Below, in pieces: positions 34,166 to 43,541 of a stretch of DNA of 46,426 nucleotides (the first letter of the stretch is position 1; each line of letters starts with the position of its first letter). This DNA comes from Dethiosulfatarculus sandiegensis (GTDB lineage Bacteria; Desulfobacterota; Desulfarculia; Desulfarculales; Desulfarculaceae). The stretch covers positions 1 to 46,426 of the forward strand of contig NZ_AZAC01000037.1 of the NCBI RefSeq assembly GCF_000931935.2, written 5' to 3'. A model generated the notes under the pieces. It saw only the letters and a list, made by a program, of their open reading frames with translations, searched no databases and was not told the DNA's origin. The position numbers and the translations under genes are program-made.

Positions 34166-35206
34166 TTATTTTTTAGCGTACCGCACTGTTTTATGAGAGC
34201 TGTCCGGGCAGGGGAGTTGATGCAAGACGCGGCGTACGGCTCCAGGTGGGTGACCAAAATGGGAAAAAAAGGCTTGCGAAAAGCTGGATTGACTGGCAAA
34301 ACCCACGGACTGCGCAATTTCCGCCAGGGGCTTGTCGCTCTTGACCAGTAAACGGTAAGCCTGAGCCAGCCTTTCCTTTCGCAGCAGCCCGAAAACAGTA
34401 TCACCAAAAAGTTGCCGGAATCCCCTGTTAAGTTTATTCCGGTTAAGCCCGACCATGCGGCCCAGTTTGATGAGATCCGGCGGATCACTAAGGTTGTTTA
34501 ACAGAATAAAATGAGCATGGCGCACTTGCTCCTGCTCAGGCTGTCGCAGTTTTGCTGAACTTGCTGAAAAATTGCCAAAATTGAGCCGCATTGCGATCAG
34601 CTCCCACAGTTTGGCTTCTTGATACAGTTTGGCGAGCGTCCCTTTATATGGGGTGTTAACCAACTGCCCTATTATCCATTCCATGGCCGGGAGCATAGCC
34701 GAGCAATGGAAAAAGGGACCTTTTCCGTCTTTGTTTTTCAGTAAATCCACCAGCCGACGCCAAGGGGCGGGCGGCTCTTCTCCCATTATCTCCAAAAAGC
34801 AACTGGGCGCGGCAAAGATGGAAAAATGAGTGCAGCCTGAACTGCTGTCAAATTGCACTGTTCCCTGGCTATGGGGAGCCCAGCAAATAGTAGATGTGCC
34901 TGTGGTTGTTATGTATTCCAGATCGTTTTGGGCGCAACAGTCAGGCTTGAACCTCATTCCGCCCTTGATGTGGAAAAAGATGCATATTGGAGATTCTTTG
35001 ATTTTGTAACGGAGTTGCTCAATTCGCGGCAGGCGTTTATCGATGGTTTCAAACAGTAGGCAGTCTCTCAACTTAACCAGCTGGTTTTGATCGTCTGCAC
35101 CATTTACCGTATGGGAAATGTAGATTATTTTTTCCTGGGGCCACGCTGGTAGTTGGTCGGAACCGGTAAGGGGAAGAGGAGTTTGAATATCTAAAAACAG
35201 TGTCAT
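34166..35206 (-). CDS. AraC-family transcriptional regulator
   Basis: 346 aa, PchR/YbtA-like length. It has a long N-terminal effector domain (about 1-230) and a C-terminal double HTH (about 245-335), including LIKLGRMVGLNRNKLNRGFR and LAEIAQSVGFASQSSFSQAF, the conserved second helix pair. Such regulators activate adjacent receptor genes when they bind a ferric siderophore. It is transcribed on the same strand, upstream of the receptor operon, with a 480-bp gap. The ATG lies in an AT-rich region. Confidence 0.92.
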   Translation of the reverse strand: MTLFLDIQTPLPLTGSDQLPAWPQEKIIYISHTVNGADDQNQLVKLRDCLLFETIDKRLPRIEQLRYKIKESPICIFFHIKGGMRFKPDCCAQNDLEYITTTGTSTICWAPHSQGTVQFDSSSGCTHFSIFAAPSCFLEIMGEEPPAPWRRLVDLLKNKDGKGPFFHCSAMLPAMEWIIGQLVNTPYKGTLAKLYQEAKLWELIAMRLNFGNFSASSAKLRQPEQEQVRHAHFILLNNLSDPPDLIKLGRMVGLNRNKLNRGFRQLFGDTVFGLLRKERLAQAYRLLVKSDKPLAEIAQSVGFASQSSFSQAFFSHFGHPPGAVRRVLHQLPCPDSSHKTVRYAKK

Positions 35207-35864
35207 ATTTGTATACTTTTAGTGAGCAGTCTGGATAGAATATTTGAAGCTCTACAAAATTTTTTAACTCATAAAAAATTATAATACAAGAATTAATTAA
35301 TTAGTTAGATAATTTATTAGGATTAATGAAATATACGGAAAATCCACTAAACGAGTTTGTCTCAAGGTTTTACTTCAATTCGCGAGGCACCGCTAAAACT
35401 TTAAATGAATTTCCCACAGCGCCACCCCAGGCGCTTATTAGATTTTTCGGGTTGGCTCAGGCGTTGGATGTCTCTAATTCATATGTATTAGACATATGTG
35501 GAATTAGGCATAGGTATTGCATCCTATTGGGAATGGTTGCGCTCGGCACGTTTACACTCTCCTAACAGGGGCAGGCAGGGAGGGTTCTTGTGCGGGCGCA
35601 ACTTTTTTTCTCTATTATTGCTTGACGATATATAACTGTCTGTTTTTAAATATAATAAATAGCTGATAAAAATTTAAGGCGTGCGCTTCCGGGGGGAAGG
35701 TGTCGCTTTTGAAATATGATTCAGCTTATTAGTACTACTAAAGTTTAAAACATAAATCGGGTTGTTTTTGCCGATATTAATACTATAAAATACCCGATTC
35801 GGGCTTAAAGGTAAGATTGATGGCAGCGGTTGATTCACCTGTCGAAGTGTTGATAGTATTTTTT
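35207..35864. other. Low-GC intergenic region with an inverted repeat
   Basis: AT-rich, no supported gene. A frame at 35326-35565 (79 codons) has no ribosome-binding site and looks like chance. At 35474-35507 CTAATTC and CATATGT face ACATATG and GAATTAG around a 5-nt centre, a possible operator. TTGACG and TATAAT are present at 35622 and 35651, but the 23-bp spacing is too long for a sigma70 promoter. Confidence 0.45.
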
Positions 35865-37295
35865 TTAACAGTCAGCCCCAATTTCCACTGTAAAGGTAGT
35901 CCCCTTTCCTTTGGTGCTATCTACATGCACATTACCTTTATGCAGCTTCACAATTTCCTGCACCAGGCTCAACCCGATACCCAAGCCCTCCAGCCTGCCG
36001 GAACCAGAGACCTCTTGTGAACGATAAAACCTGTTGAATATATGGGCAATATCCTCACGGTTAATTCCCACTCCGGTATCGCGTATCATAAGGACGGCTT
36101 TCTGCTCCTTTTGTTGCAGCAGAGCCTGAACCTCACCGCCTTCCTTGTTGTATTTTATGGCGTTTAAAAGCAGGTTATCCACCAACTGAATAAGCTTTTC
36201 CGCATTCCCGTTTACAACCAGTTTCTCAGGCCGCTTGACCAAGAGTGCAACCTTGTTTTCAGCGGCCATTGGTTTTAAATTTTCAATTTCATTGTGCAAA
36301 AGGGCGGCCAGATCCACTTTTACCATTTGCACCTGCTCCCGGCCGTGGCTCAGTCTGGCCAAGTCCAAAAGGTTGTTGATCTGCTTTTCCAGCTTTTCCA
36401 GGTTTCTCCAGCAGATGGACAGGTACTCCTCTTTGTTTTCCTCCGGCACCCTACCGCTCTTTAACAATTCCATAAACCCCTTCAAGGCAACCAGGGGGGT
36501 TTTCAGTTCGTGGGTGAGGGTGGTCAGGAACTGATCCTTCAAGGCTTCCATTCCCTTGATTTCTTCCAAGGCATTCTCCAAAGCTGCTGATTTTTGAAGC
36601 AATCGGTTATGCAGTTCTTCGCGCTCCGTGACATCCCTGAGCATTACACCCAACACCCAGGGCCTTCCCTGTGGGGTTGGTTCCCAGGAGATGCTCATCT
36701 CCACCTGGCGGGGCCCGGAAGCGGAATCCAATTTGGCTTTTAAGCGGTCACTTTGAGGGGAGGCTAAAATTTCCTCCAATGGAGCTTTCAGTTTGACAAA
36801 TTTATCTACAGGTTGTCCCAGGACTTCCTTTCTGAGCATCCCCAGAGCCTTGAAAAAGGATTGATTCGCATCAAGAATGCGGCCTCCGGCAGGTGTCAGG
36901 GACAGAAACATATCCGGCGAGGCCTCGAAAAAGCGGCGGTACAGGCTTAAGTAGTCCACCAGCACATCCCGCATTACCTGAATGGCAAGCCCCAGATTGC
37001 TTAAATCGGGCAGGTCGGTCGGTGGGTTGTAGATTGCCTCTGAATTGCCCAGGGCAAGGGAGTTGCAGTAGTCGATCAGATTTTCTGCCTGACGAGCCAG
37101 CCTTTTGTGCCAATAAAAGGATGCCACCAGCGCCGCGGCCAAGGCCATGCAAAAGCAGCCGCCGGCCATATACCAGAGGGCTTCGCTGAGTTCACCTCCG
37201 TTTCCCCAAAGAATGAGTCCGAAAAAAAATGTTACCGGAACAGTGGAAAGTAGTATTAAACAGGCCGTGTTTTTGATGAAGGAGTGATTGGTCAT
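35865..37295 (-). CDS. Membrane-bound PAS sensor histidine kinase
   Basis: 476 aa from the ATG at 37295; a TTG at 37373 extends it by 26 residues without a clear site. Two TM helices (about 10-30 and 41-60) enclose only a short loop. A HAMP-like linker follows, then PAS (about 118-225), HisKA with TLTHELKTPLVALKGF (phospho-His about 262), and HATPase with NLLLNAIKY, DTGVGI and GLGIGLSLV. The cognate response regulator is not adjacent, so it is an orphan kinase. The signal is unknown; the tiny periplasmic loop suggests membrane or cytoplasmic sensing. Confidence 0.9.
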   Translation of the reverse strand: MTNHSFIKNTACLILLSTVPVTFFFGLILWGNGGELSEALWYMAGGCFCMALAAALVASFYWHKRLARQAENLIDYCNSLALGNSEAIYNPPTDLPDLSNLGLAIQVMRDVLVDYLSLYRRFFEASPDMFLSLTPAGGRILDANQSFFKALGMLRKEVLGQPVDKFVKLKAPLEEILASPQSDRLKAKLDSASGPRQVEMSISWEPTPQGRPWVLGVMLRDVTEREELHNRLLQKSAALENALEEIKGMEALKDQFLTTLTHELKTPLVALKGFMELLKSGRVPEENKEEYLSICWRNLEKLEKQINNLLDLARLSHGREQVQMVKVDLAALLHNEIENLKPMAAENKVALLVKRPEKLVVNGNAEKLIQLVDNLLLNAIKYNKEGGEVQALLQQKEQKAVLMIRDTGVGINREDIAHIFNRFYRSQEVSGSGRLEGLGIGLSLVQEIVKLHKGNVHVDSTKGKGTTFTVEIGADC

Positions 37296-37675
37296 TTCAT
37301 ACAGGTTTCTGAGAATAAATAGGAGGCGCCCAATAAATGGAATAAACTTTTTTTCTGCCTTTTGCCTGTTCAAGCCGCATTGGTTGTTTTTTTATTTTTC
37401 CTGAAACCGGCCCTTGGTTCTCATGAGCTTGATCCTGTAACTGAACGTTCACAAAAATCCATGGCCAGATTCATGCAAAAGTCAGGATTGCTCAAAAAAA
37501 TGGAATCTCATTTGCGCAAAAGCCGGAAGAATTTTATAAAAAATTGAGGCGCATTCCAGGAAAATCAAGATTACGCTTTTAGGTCAGAGGTGTCAATCTT
37601 TTGTGTTTAGGCTACAAATATTGTAGTGTTAGAGTTATTTTGGCATTATGACAATAAACCATATCCGGAGACTTT
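37296..37675. other. Divergent intergenic region with a perfect palindrome
   Basis: CTACAA-ATA-TTGTAG at 37612-37626 is a perfect palindrome 50 bp before the FAD protein ATG and could be an operator. A 61-codon frame (37362-37547) begins with a TTG, has a signal-peptide-like N-terminus, but lacks a ribosome-binding site; I do not call it. Confidence 0.45.
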
Positions 37676-39031
37676 ATGCCTGATTACAAAGCGGTTGTTA
37701 TTGGTGCGGGTCCGGCCGGCCTTTTTGCCGCCCTGGGACTTTGTGAATCCGGCCATTGTCCGATCTTGATAGTTGAGCAAGGCAGGTCCATTGAAGAGCG
37801 TTCAAGGTCAAGAAAGCCGGATATCCTGAAGGGCTGGGGAGGCGCCGGGGCCTTTTCTGACGGTAAGCTCACCCTGAGCCCCGAGGTGGGTGGTTTTTTA
37901 AGTGAGCTTTTAAGCCCAAGGGAACTAAGCGAAGCCATGGCCGAAGCCGACCGTCTTTGGCTGGATTTCGGGGCCCCGGAGCAGGTTTTTCAGGGGGACC
38001 CCGAGCAGAACGCCGATTTTAAACTTAAATCCAGACTGGCCGGGATGATTTTCGTGCCTTCGCCTGTACGCCACATGGGCACTGAAAATTGCCGTCAACT
38101 TTTGGCTGATATTTACAAATACCTTTTGGATAAGGGATGCGATGTCCTGACCCAGGTGCAGGCCACGGAGATAAAGGTTGAAAACGGTGTACTTAAAGGC
38201 GTTTCCCTGGATAATGGTGATTTTGTTGGAACCTCTCAGGTGATTGTTGCGCCGGGCAGGGTGGGCAATCACTGGATGCAGGCCCAGGCGGCTAAACTTG
38301 GTCTGGCCACCAGACCCAATCCGGTTGACATAGGGGTGAGGGTGGAGACTTCGGCCGCGGTGATGCGGGAATTGACCAAGGTTTTCTATGAATCCAAGCT
38401 GGTTTACTATTCTTCCACCTTTGACGACAAGGTGCGCACCTTTTGCATGAACCCCTATGGCGAGGTGGTTATGGAAAAGGCCGGGGATCTGATAAGTGTA
38501 AATGGTCATTCCTATGCCAGGAAAAAAACAGAGAACACAAATTTCGCCCTTTTGGTCTCAGCCACCTTTACCGAGCCTTTTGATGATCCCATAGCCTATG
38601 GCCGTTCCGTTACCAAATTGGCCAATCTTTTGGGAGAGGGCGTTTTAGTGCAACGCCTGGGTGATCTTCTGGCCGGAAGGCGATCCACGCCCGAACGCCT
38701 GGCCCGCTGCCTCACCAGGCCCACCCTCAAGCAGGCCACGCCCGGTGATCTTTCCTATGTGCTTCCTTTCCGGATACTGCAGGACATAATCGAGATGATC
38801 CAGGCCATGGATAAGCTGGCTCCGGGCCTGGCGGAAAGGGATACTCTCCTTTATGGCGTGGAGGTGAAGTTCTATTCCCACCGTATTGAACTCTCCTCCA
38901 GCCTGGAGACGGCGATCAAAGGCCTTTATGTCATAGGCGATGGAGCGGGTATAACCAGGGGTCTGATCCAGGCCTCGGCCTCAGGCCTGGTCTGCGCCAA
39001 GGCCATTTTGGCGGCTAACGGGTCAGGCTGA
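37676..39031 (+). CDS. FAD-dependent oxidoreductase (COG2509-type)
   Basis: 451 aa. The N-terminus YKAVVIGAGPAGLFAALGLCESG gives the dinucleotide-binding GxGxxG fold, and the C-terminus has LYVIGDGAGITRGLIQASASG, the second FAD-binding motif. GWGGAGAFSDGKL (about 54-66) is typical of uncharacterised FAD dehydrogenases of this COG. There is no Fe-S cluster or extra domain. The reaction is unknown. It is convergent with the minus-strand operon, ending 2 bp from its last gene. Confidence 0.88.
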   Translation: MPDYKAVVIGAGPAGLFAALGLCESGHCPILIVEQGRSIEERSRSRKPDILKGWGGAGAFSDGKLTLSPEVGGFLSELLSPRELSEAMAEADRLWLDFGAPEQVFQGDPEQNADFKLKSRLAGMIFVPSPVRHMGTENCRQLLADIYKYLLDKGCDVLTQVQATEIKVENGVLKGVSLDNGDFVGTSQVIVAPGRVGNHWMQAQAAKLGLATRPNPVDIGVRVETSAAVMRELTKVFYESKLVYYSSTFDDKVRTFCMNPYGEVVMEKAGDLISVNGHSYARKKTENTNFALLVSATFTEPFDDPIAYGRSVTKLANLLGEGVLVQRLGDLLAGRRSTPERLARCLTRPTLKQATPGDLSYVLPFRILQDIIEMIQAMDKLAPGLAERDTLLYGVEVKFYSHRIELSSSLETAIKGLYVIGDGAGITRGLIQASASGLVCAKAILAANGSG

Positions 39032-39033
39032 AA

Positions 39034-39915
39034 TCAGTCTTTACGATTCAGTCGCTCAAGATCTTGGGGCCGGGGTATGGACCTTTCACAGGGAACCCCG
39101 GTCTGACAAAGGCCGCAGGCGTATCCTTTAATCCCGTATTCACTGAGAAGGTATGGAGCCACCTTGCCCCTGCTGTGGGCCATGCACTTGGCCTTGTCCT
39201 TGCCTTCTGGCGTGATGGCCCCCACAGGGCAGCGTTCCATGCAAAGTCCGCAGATGCCCCGGCTTGCCATGAGACAATATTGCATGTGGGTTTTATAGGG
39301 CCTTTTATCCGGGGTTAGGTTTATCTCGGCGATCACCGAGCCCACCCGCACGGCCTTGCCTTTCGGGGTGATCAGCCCGGCGCAGATGCCAAAGGTGCCG
39401 AGCCCGGCGGCATATGCGGCGTGACGTTCAGACCAGCAGGAAGACCTGCCGTATTTGGGAGATTTTTTTATCTGCCAGTCTTTAAGCAACAGAGGCGCAA
39501 CCGCCCTGATGCCCAGATCGGCCAACCTATGCACCAGGTGCTTTCTCAAGGCGCTGTTGACCGCCTCGCCCTGCCAGCGGGACCTCACCCAGGCCCGGGA
39601 GGGGTAAAAATCCATTTTCCGGTTGTCGTGGCGGGCGGTTTCGGTCTGGGGCAAGACCCAGGCTATGATAGTCAGGTCCTGGTCCCTGGCCGGGCCGTGA
39701 ACCAGGCCAAAGGCCTCCCGGGGAAGCCAGTAAAAGTCACCAATATCCTGTTGGTAGAATTCAAAAAGGGGATCGTCGGCCCGGGCAAAACCCACCAGGG
39801 GATCGTCCCAGGCCCTGGCCTGGTCAGGTTCTCCCAGGTTGTTGTTATGCGGGTCAGCCAAAAAAGACCTGATCAGGCTGGTTATGGTTTCCTTGTTTGC
39901 CTGCTTTTTGTTCAT
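39034..39915 (-). CDS. QueG-like 4Fe-4S protein
   Basis: 293 aa. The segment ERHAAYAAGLGTFG (about 163-176) is the QueG-family signature (epoxyqueuosine reductases). Cys214/222/225/229 (ending CPVGAI) and Cys244/267/270/276 form the two [4Fe-4S] sets as in QueG. The N-terminal corrinoid-binding part is shorter and diverged, so a true tRNA epoxyqueuosine function is not assured. Its ATG overlaps the stop of the glycosyltransferase gene by 4 bp, placing it in the arsenosugar-type operon, where such a reductase-like protein might have an accessory redox role (inference). Confidence 0.85.
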   Translation of the reverse strand: MNKKQANKETITSLIRSFLADPHNNNLGEPDQARAWDDPLVGFARADDPLFEFYQQDIGDFYWLPREAFGLVHGPARDQDLTIIAWVLPQTETARHDNRKMDFYPSRAWVRSRWQGEAVNSALRKHLVHRLADLGIRAVAPLLLKDWQIKKSPKYGRSSCWSERHAAYAAGLGTFGICAGLITPKGKAVRVGSVIAEINLTPDKRPYKTHMQYCLMASRGICGLCMERCPVGAITPEGKDKAKCMAHSRGKVAPYLLSEYGIKGYACGLCQTGVPCERSIPRPQDLERLNRKD

Positions 39916-41243
39916 GGCTCTTTACTTTTCAGGTTATGGGTGGTTTTTGAGCCGTAGTAAATACGGTAGCAAAGATCCGCATCTCCTCCCAACATGTATA
40001 TTGCGGGTATCAGGTAATTGACCAGGGTCGTGCGCCAAATCCCCAGCTTTTCCCACCTTCTGGCAGAGGTGACTGCGGGCAGGGGAGAAATCCTTATCTT
40101 GCCTTTTTGCTTGAGTCGTTTTATCAGGTCCCAATCCTCCATAATGGGCTGATTCCTGAATCCGCCCACAGACCGGAAAAGATCTGTTTTTACATATAGG
40201 GCCTGGTCCCCATAGGGCAGGGAGGCCAGGGAACAGCGCAGGGCCACGGTTTTTTCTATGAGCCAAAGTCCCGGGGACTTATTGTCCAGTTTAAAGGTGA
40301 AAGCACCGGCTGCTGTATGGGGCCGGGCCAGAATCTTTAACACCTCTTTTGACCAGCCGGAAGCGAGCCTGGTGTCTGCATGCAGAAAAACAAGGTGCTC
40401 TCCCAAGGCAAGCCTGGCGGCTGCGTTCATTTGCCCGCCTCTTCCCCTTTGGCAGGTAAAGGCCAGGGCTCCGGCCTTTTTGGCCAGGTCCAGAGTGTTG
40501 TCTTCTGAAACACCGTCCGCCACTATCACTTCCAGGGGATGCTCCGCCCTGGCCTGGTCAATGGTTCTTGATATGTTTTTTTCTTCGTTTAAGGTGGGGA
40601 TAATCACACTTATAGTCTGAGATCTTCTTTGTTTGGCTTCCTTCCAACAGGCCAGATCTTCTTTATTGTCCAAATCCCTCAGGCCGGGCAGAATCCGGGC
40701 GTCAAGGCCGTATTTTCCTGCAGTTTGCAATAGCGGGCGGCTTCTTGCCCAATTGCCCGGTGCAAAAAGTTCAGGCTGGTCTTTAGTCAACCCCAAAAGA
40801 TAGTATCCGCCGTCCAGGGCAGGGCCCAGAACCATTGGTTTTTGGTCAAGCAGCTCAAAGGCCCGGGCCAGAAGTGCGGAATCCAATTCCGGGATATCGC
40901 TTCCCACCAGCACAACCTGGCCTTTTCCTTGTTTAAATGCCTCTGAAACGGCTCTTTGCATGCGCAGGCCCAGGTCTCCAGGACCCTGAAGCCGGTACAA
41001 AAGATCAGGCCCCAGCCACTTGCGGGCCATCTCCAGTTCATCCGGAAGCCGCACCTCCAGCTCAAGTTCCAGCATAAGCCGGAGCCTGCGGGCCTGGGCC
41101 ATGGTGCGTTCGGTAAGGCGTTTTTGTAAACTGGCCGCGCCTTGCGGGCCCAGGGTTGGAATGAGCCTGGTTTTGGTCTCTCCAGCCCTGGGATAACGGG
41201 TGAATACAATAAGCCTTCTTGAGGTGATTTTTTGAGCGGCCAT
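39912..41243 (-). CDS. Fused arsenosugar-type glycosyltransferases (TIGR04282 + TIGR04283 families)
   Basis: 443 aa in two halves. Residues 1-207 (LIVFTRYPRAGETKTRLIPT; VVLVGSDIPELDSALLARAF; LGPALDGGYYLLGL) match the small CofC/DUF2064-like family named for arsenosugar loci. Residues about 208-443 (ISVIIPTLNEEKNISRTID; VFLHADTRL; GAFTFKL) are a GT2 glycosyltransferase of the other arsenosugar-linked family. In most genomes these are separate genes. The operon continues on both sides with ATG adjacency (41243/41244) and a 4-bp overlap (39915). Proposed role: building the sugar part of arsenosugar or a related glycoside. Confidence 0.9.
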   Translation of the reverse strand: MAAQKITSRRLIVFTRYPRAGETKTRLIPTLGPQGAASLQKRLTERTMAQARRLRLMLELELEVRLPDELEMARKWLGPDLLYRLQGPGDLGLRMQRAVSEAFKQGKGQVVLVGSDIPELDSALLARAFELLDQKPMVLGPALDGGYYLLGLTKDQPELFAPGNWARSRPLLQTAGKYGLDARILPGLRDLDNKEDLACWKEAKQRRSQTISVIIPTLNEEKNISRTIDQARAEHPLEVIVADGVSEDNTLDLAKKAGALAFTCQRGRGGQMNAAARLALGEHLVFLHADTRLASGWSKEVLKILARPHTAAGAFTFKLDNKSPGLWLIEKTVALRCSLASLPYGDQALYVKTDLFRSVGGFRNQPIMEDWDLIKRLKQKGKIRISPLPAVTSARRWEKLGIWRTTLVNYLIPAIYMLGGDADLCYRIYYGSKTTHNLKSKEP

Positions 41244-42704
41244 TTAAGGCTGCTCCGGGGTGCAGGCCCTTCCCTTGGTGTTAAAGATCAGCTTAAGGCC
41301 TTTTTTGATTTTTTCGCTGAACAGTTTTTGGGCCATAAGATCTCCGGCCACCTTTTTATTGATTTCGGCCAGGGTTGGATAGGGGTGCACAGAAGAGGCC
41401 AGGGTCGATATTTTCACCTTGGCGTTAAGCACAGCCACCCATTCGCCGAGCAGATCACCGGCCTGGGGTCCCAGGATCTGGACGCCCAAGGGCCTTTCAT
41501 TGGAATCCACCAGCATTTTTATACAGCCCCGGCTTTGGCCTTCGGTCAGGGCGCGGTCGTTTTCAGAAAATTCCTCTTGCCATACCTTGTACTCAATATT
41601 TTTTTGTCTGGCCCTTTTTTCATTGAGCCCCATACTGGCCAGTTCCGGATCCGTATAGGTGCACCAGGGCAGCCAGGTGTAGTCGGCCTTTTTCGGCAGC
41701 CGGAATATGGTGTTGGCCAGAACCACGCCTCCTTCATAACCGGCCGCATGGGTAAACTGGTATTGGCCCGTGATATCTCCCGCCGCAAAGATATGCTTAT
41801 TGCTGGTGCGCAGCCGGTTGTCCACCGTAATGCCTTTGCTTGAATATTCCACCCCGGCCTTTTCCAGGCCAAGGCCTTCCAGATTGGGCTTTCTACCCAA
41901 GGCGATCAGGAGTTTTTCCCCTTTAAGGCGAATCTGTTCGCTGTTTTCATTTTTAATTACCAGTTCAGGAACCCCGTGTACTGAGTTCACCCGGCTTACT
42001 GATGAATTCAAGTAAAATTCAATTCCCTCGAACTTGAGGCTTTCCATGATTCGGTCGGCCAGGTCCTTGTCTTCCTTGCTTAAGATTTGGCCGCTTCTCT
42101 GAACAACGGAAACCCGGCTGCCGAGCCTGGCGAAAGCCTGGGCCATTTCAACGGCAACAGGCCCCGCGCCCAAGATAATAAGAGAGCCTGGCAGGCAATC
42201 CAGGGTGAAGAGGTCTTTGTTGGTGAGAAAGGGGGTTGATTCAAGCCCTTCAATATCCGGAACAGCCGGGCTGGAGCCTGTGGCGATAACCCAGTGCCTG
42301 GCAGTGAATGTTCTGTCATCCAGGGCAACAGAGTGAGGGCTTGTGAAACAGGCTTTTCCCTTTACCACCTGCACCCCAAGGCCGCAGAAGCGCTCCTCTG
42401 AATCATGTTTTTGGATCTTTTGCCGGACTTCGGCAATATGGGCTGCAATGCGGGCAAAGGAAACCGGCGGAGGCTGGATTTTGGGCAGTCCAAACACCGG
42501 GCCGTTTTTCATAAGATGAAAAACCTTGGCTGACTTGATCAAGGTTTTGCTGGGGACACAGCCAAAATGAAGGCAATCTCCTCCCAGGGCTTCTTCCTTT
42601 TCCAGTAAAACAACCTTGGCTCCCAGTTGAGACGCGCCGGCAGCCACGGTCAGGCCTGCCGCGCCGCCTCCTATTACGCCCAGATCATATTCGTAATCAG
42701 ACAT
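41244..42704 (-). CDS. Mercuric-reductase-like pyridine nucleotide-disulfide oxidoreductase
   Basis: 486 aa. FAD-binding GVIGGGAAGLTVAAGASQLG, redox-active pair Cys44/Cys49 (GGDCLHFGCVPSK), NAD-binding LIILGAGPVAVEMAQAFARLG and C-terminal SSVHPYPTLAE with the His base. This is the dihydrolipoyl dehydrogenase/mercuric reductase fold; no N-terminal HMA metal-binding domain and no C-terminal vicinal Cys pair typical of MerA is visible, so the name says fold only. It sits between a TVP38-type membrane gene and the glycosyltransferase gene, a frequent pairing in arsenosugar-type loci. Starts with the downstream gene ATG immediately after its stop. Confidence 0.9.
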   Translation of the reverse strand: MSDYEYDLGVIGGGAAGLTVAAGASQLGAKVVLLEKEEALGGDCLHFGCVPSKTLIKSAKVFHLMKNGPVFGLPKIQPPPVSFARIAAHIAEVRQKIQKHDSEERFCGLGVQVVKGKACFTSPHSVALDDRTFTARHWVIATGSSPAVPDIEGLESTPFLTNKDLFTLDCLPGSLIILGAGPVAVEMAQAFARLGSRVSVVQRSGQILSKEDKDLADRIMESLKFEGIEFYLNSSVSRVNSVHGVPELVIKNENSEQIRLKGEKLLIALGRKPNLEGLGLEKAGVEYSSKGITVDNRLRTSNKHIFAAGDITGQYQFTHAAGYEGGVVLANTIFRLPKKADYTWLPWCTYTDPELASMGLNEKRARQKNIEYKVWQEEFSENDRALTEGQSRGCIKMLVDSNERPLGVQILGPQAGDLLGEWVAVLNAKVKISTLASSVHPYPTLAEINKKVAGDLMAQKLFSEKIKKGLKLIFNTKGRACTPEQP

Positions 42705-42772
42705 CGGCTTTGTCTCCTTTGTTCCGGCTGCCTTTGAATCTTAAAAAGTTAAGCCGGGAGGAGTTTGGTTTT

Positions 42773-43489
42773 CTATTTGCCATGAGAGTTTGGTTGATCA
42801 AGGCTTTTTGAGGCCTTGATTTTGTTTAGCATCCATTTGGCAATCAAGGGAAACAGTCCCAGGGCGGCAAAGGAGGCCGCCACCACAGGCGAGAGGATAT
42901 CCTCGGGCGAGGTGATCGCTCCGAGTTGAGCCCCTGCATTCACAAAGACCACAGTGCCTGCAAGCATGCCGACTTGGGAGACCCAGTAAAAGGAAACCAG
43001 TTTGATCCTGGTCAAGCCCATAACCAGGTTGATTATAAAAAAGGGAAACACCGGCACCAGGCGCAGGGCAAAAAGATATAACAGACCGTCTTTTTCCATG
43101 CCTCTGTTTATGGGTTTTATCTGGTCGGAAAAGCGCTTTTGAACCCAATTTCCCAGTACATAGCGGGAGAAAAAACAGGCCAGGGTGGCCCCTATGGTGC
43201 TGGCAAAGGAGACTGTTATCAAGGCAGGCCAAAAACCGAATATGGCCCCGCCCAAAAGGGTCATGGGCCCGGCTCCGGGTAGGGAAAACGCCCCCACCAG
43301 GACATAGAGCAGAAAAAAACCGGCCAGGGTGAACGCGTAATTTGCCTCCCGGAACCCGATCAGCTGATTTTTAAGCTTTCCCAGGTTGGCAAAGGTAAGC
43401 TCCCGATGCAGGTCCAACCCAAAGAAAAGGCTTAAAACCAGAATTAAAACCCCCGAGATGACAAATTTTGTTAAAGTGCTTTTTTTCAC
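42773..43489 (-). CDS. TVP38/TMEM64-family membrane protein
   Basis: 238 aa, about six TM segments. The region GAFSLPGAGPMTLLGGAIFGFWPALI with VSFASTIGATLACFFSRYVLG is the DedA/SNARE-associated signature, and RLVPVFPFFIINLVMGLTRI follows it. Function of the family in bacteria is uncertain, suggested as a lipid or metalloid-linked transporter. It lies between arsS and the mercuric-reductase-like gene in the same direction, 65 bp after arsS. Confidence 0.9.
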   Translation of the reverse strand: MKKSTLTKFVISGVLILVLSLFFGLDLHRELTFANLGKLKNQLIGFREANYAFTLAGFFLLYVLVGAFSLPGAGPMTLLGGAIFGFWPALITVSFASTIGATLACFFSRYVLGNWVQKRFSDQIKPINRGMEKDGLLYLFALRLVPVFPFFIINLVMGLTRIKLVSFYWVSQVGMLAGTVVFVNAGAQLGAITSPEDILSPVVAASFAALGLFPLIAKWMLNKIKASKSLDQPNSHGK

Positions 43490-43541
43490 GGCGCAATACT
43501 TTTGGCTGCCAAGGCGTTTTACCGATCCAATCTTAATAAGA

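Noticed and set aside
35622..35656. TTGACG and TATAAT as a promoter.
   Set aside because: The 23-bp spacing is too long for a sigma70 promoter.
37362..37547. 61-codon frame with a signal-peptide-like start.
   Set aside because: TTG start without ribosome-binding site, overlapping the kinase 5' region; too little evidence.
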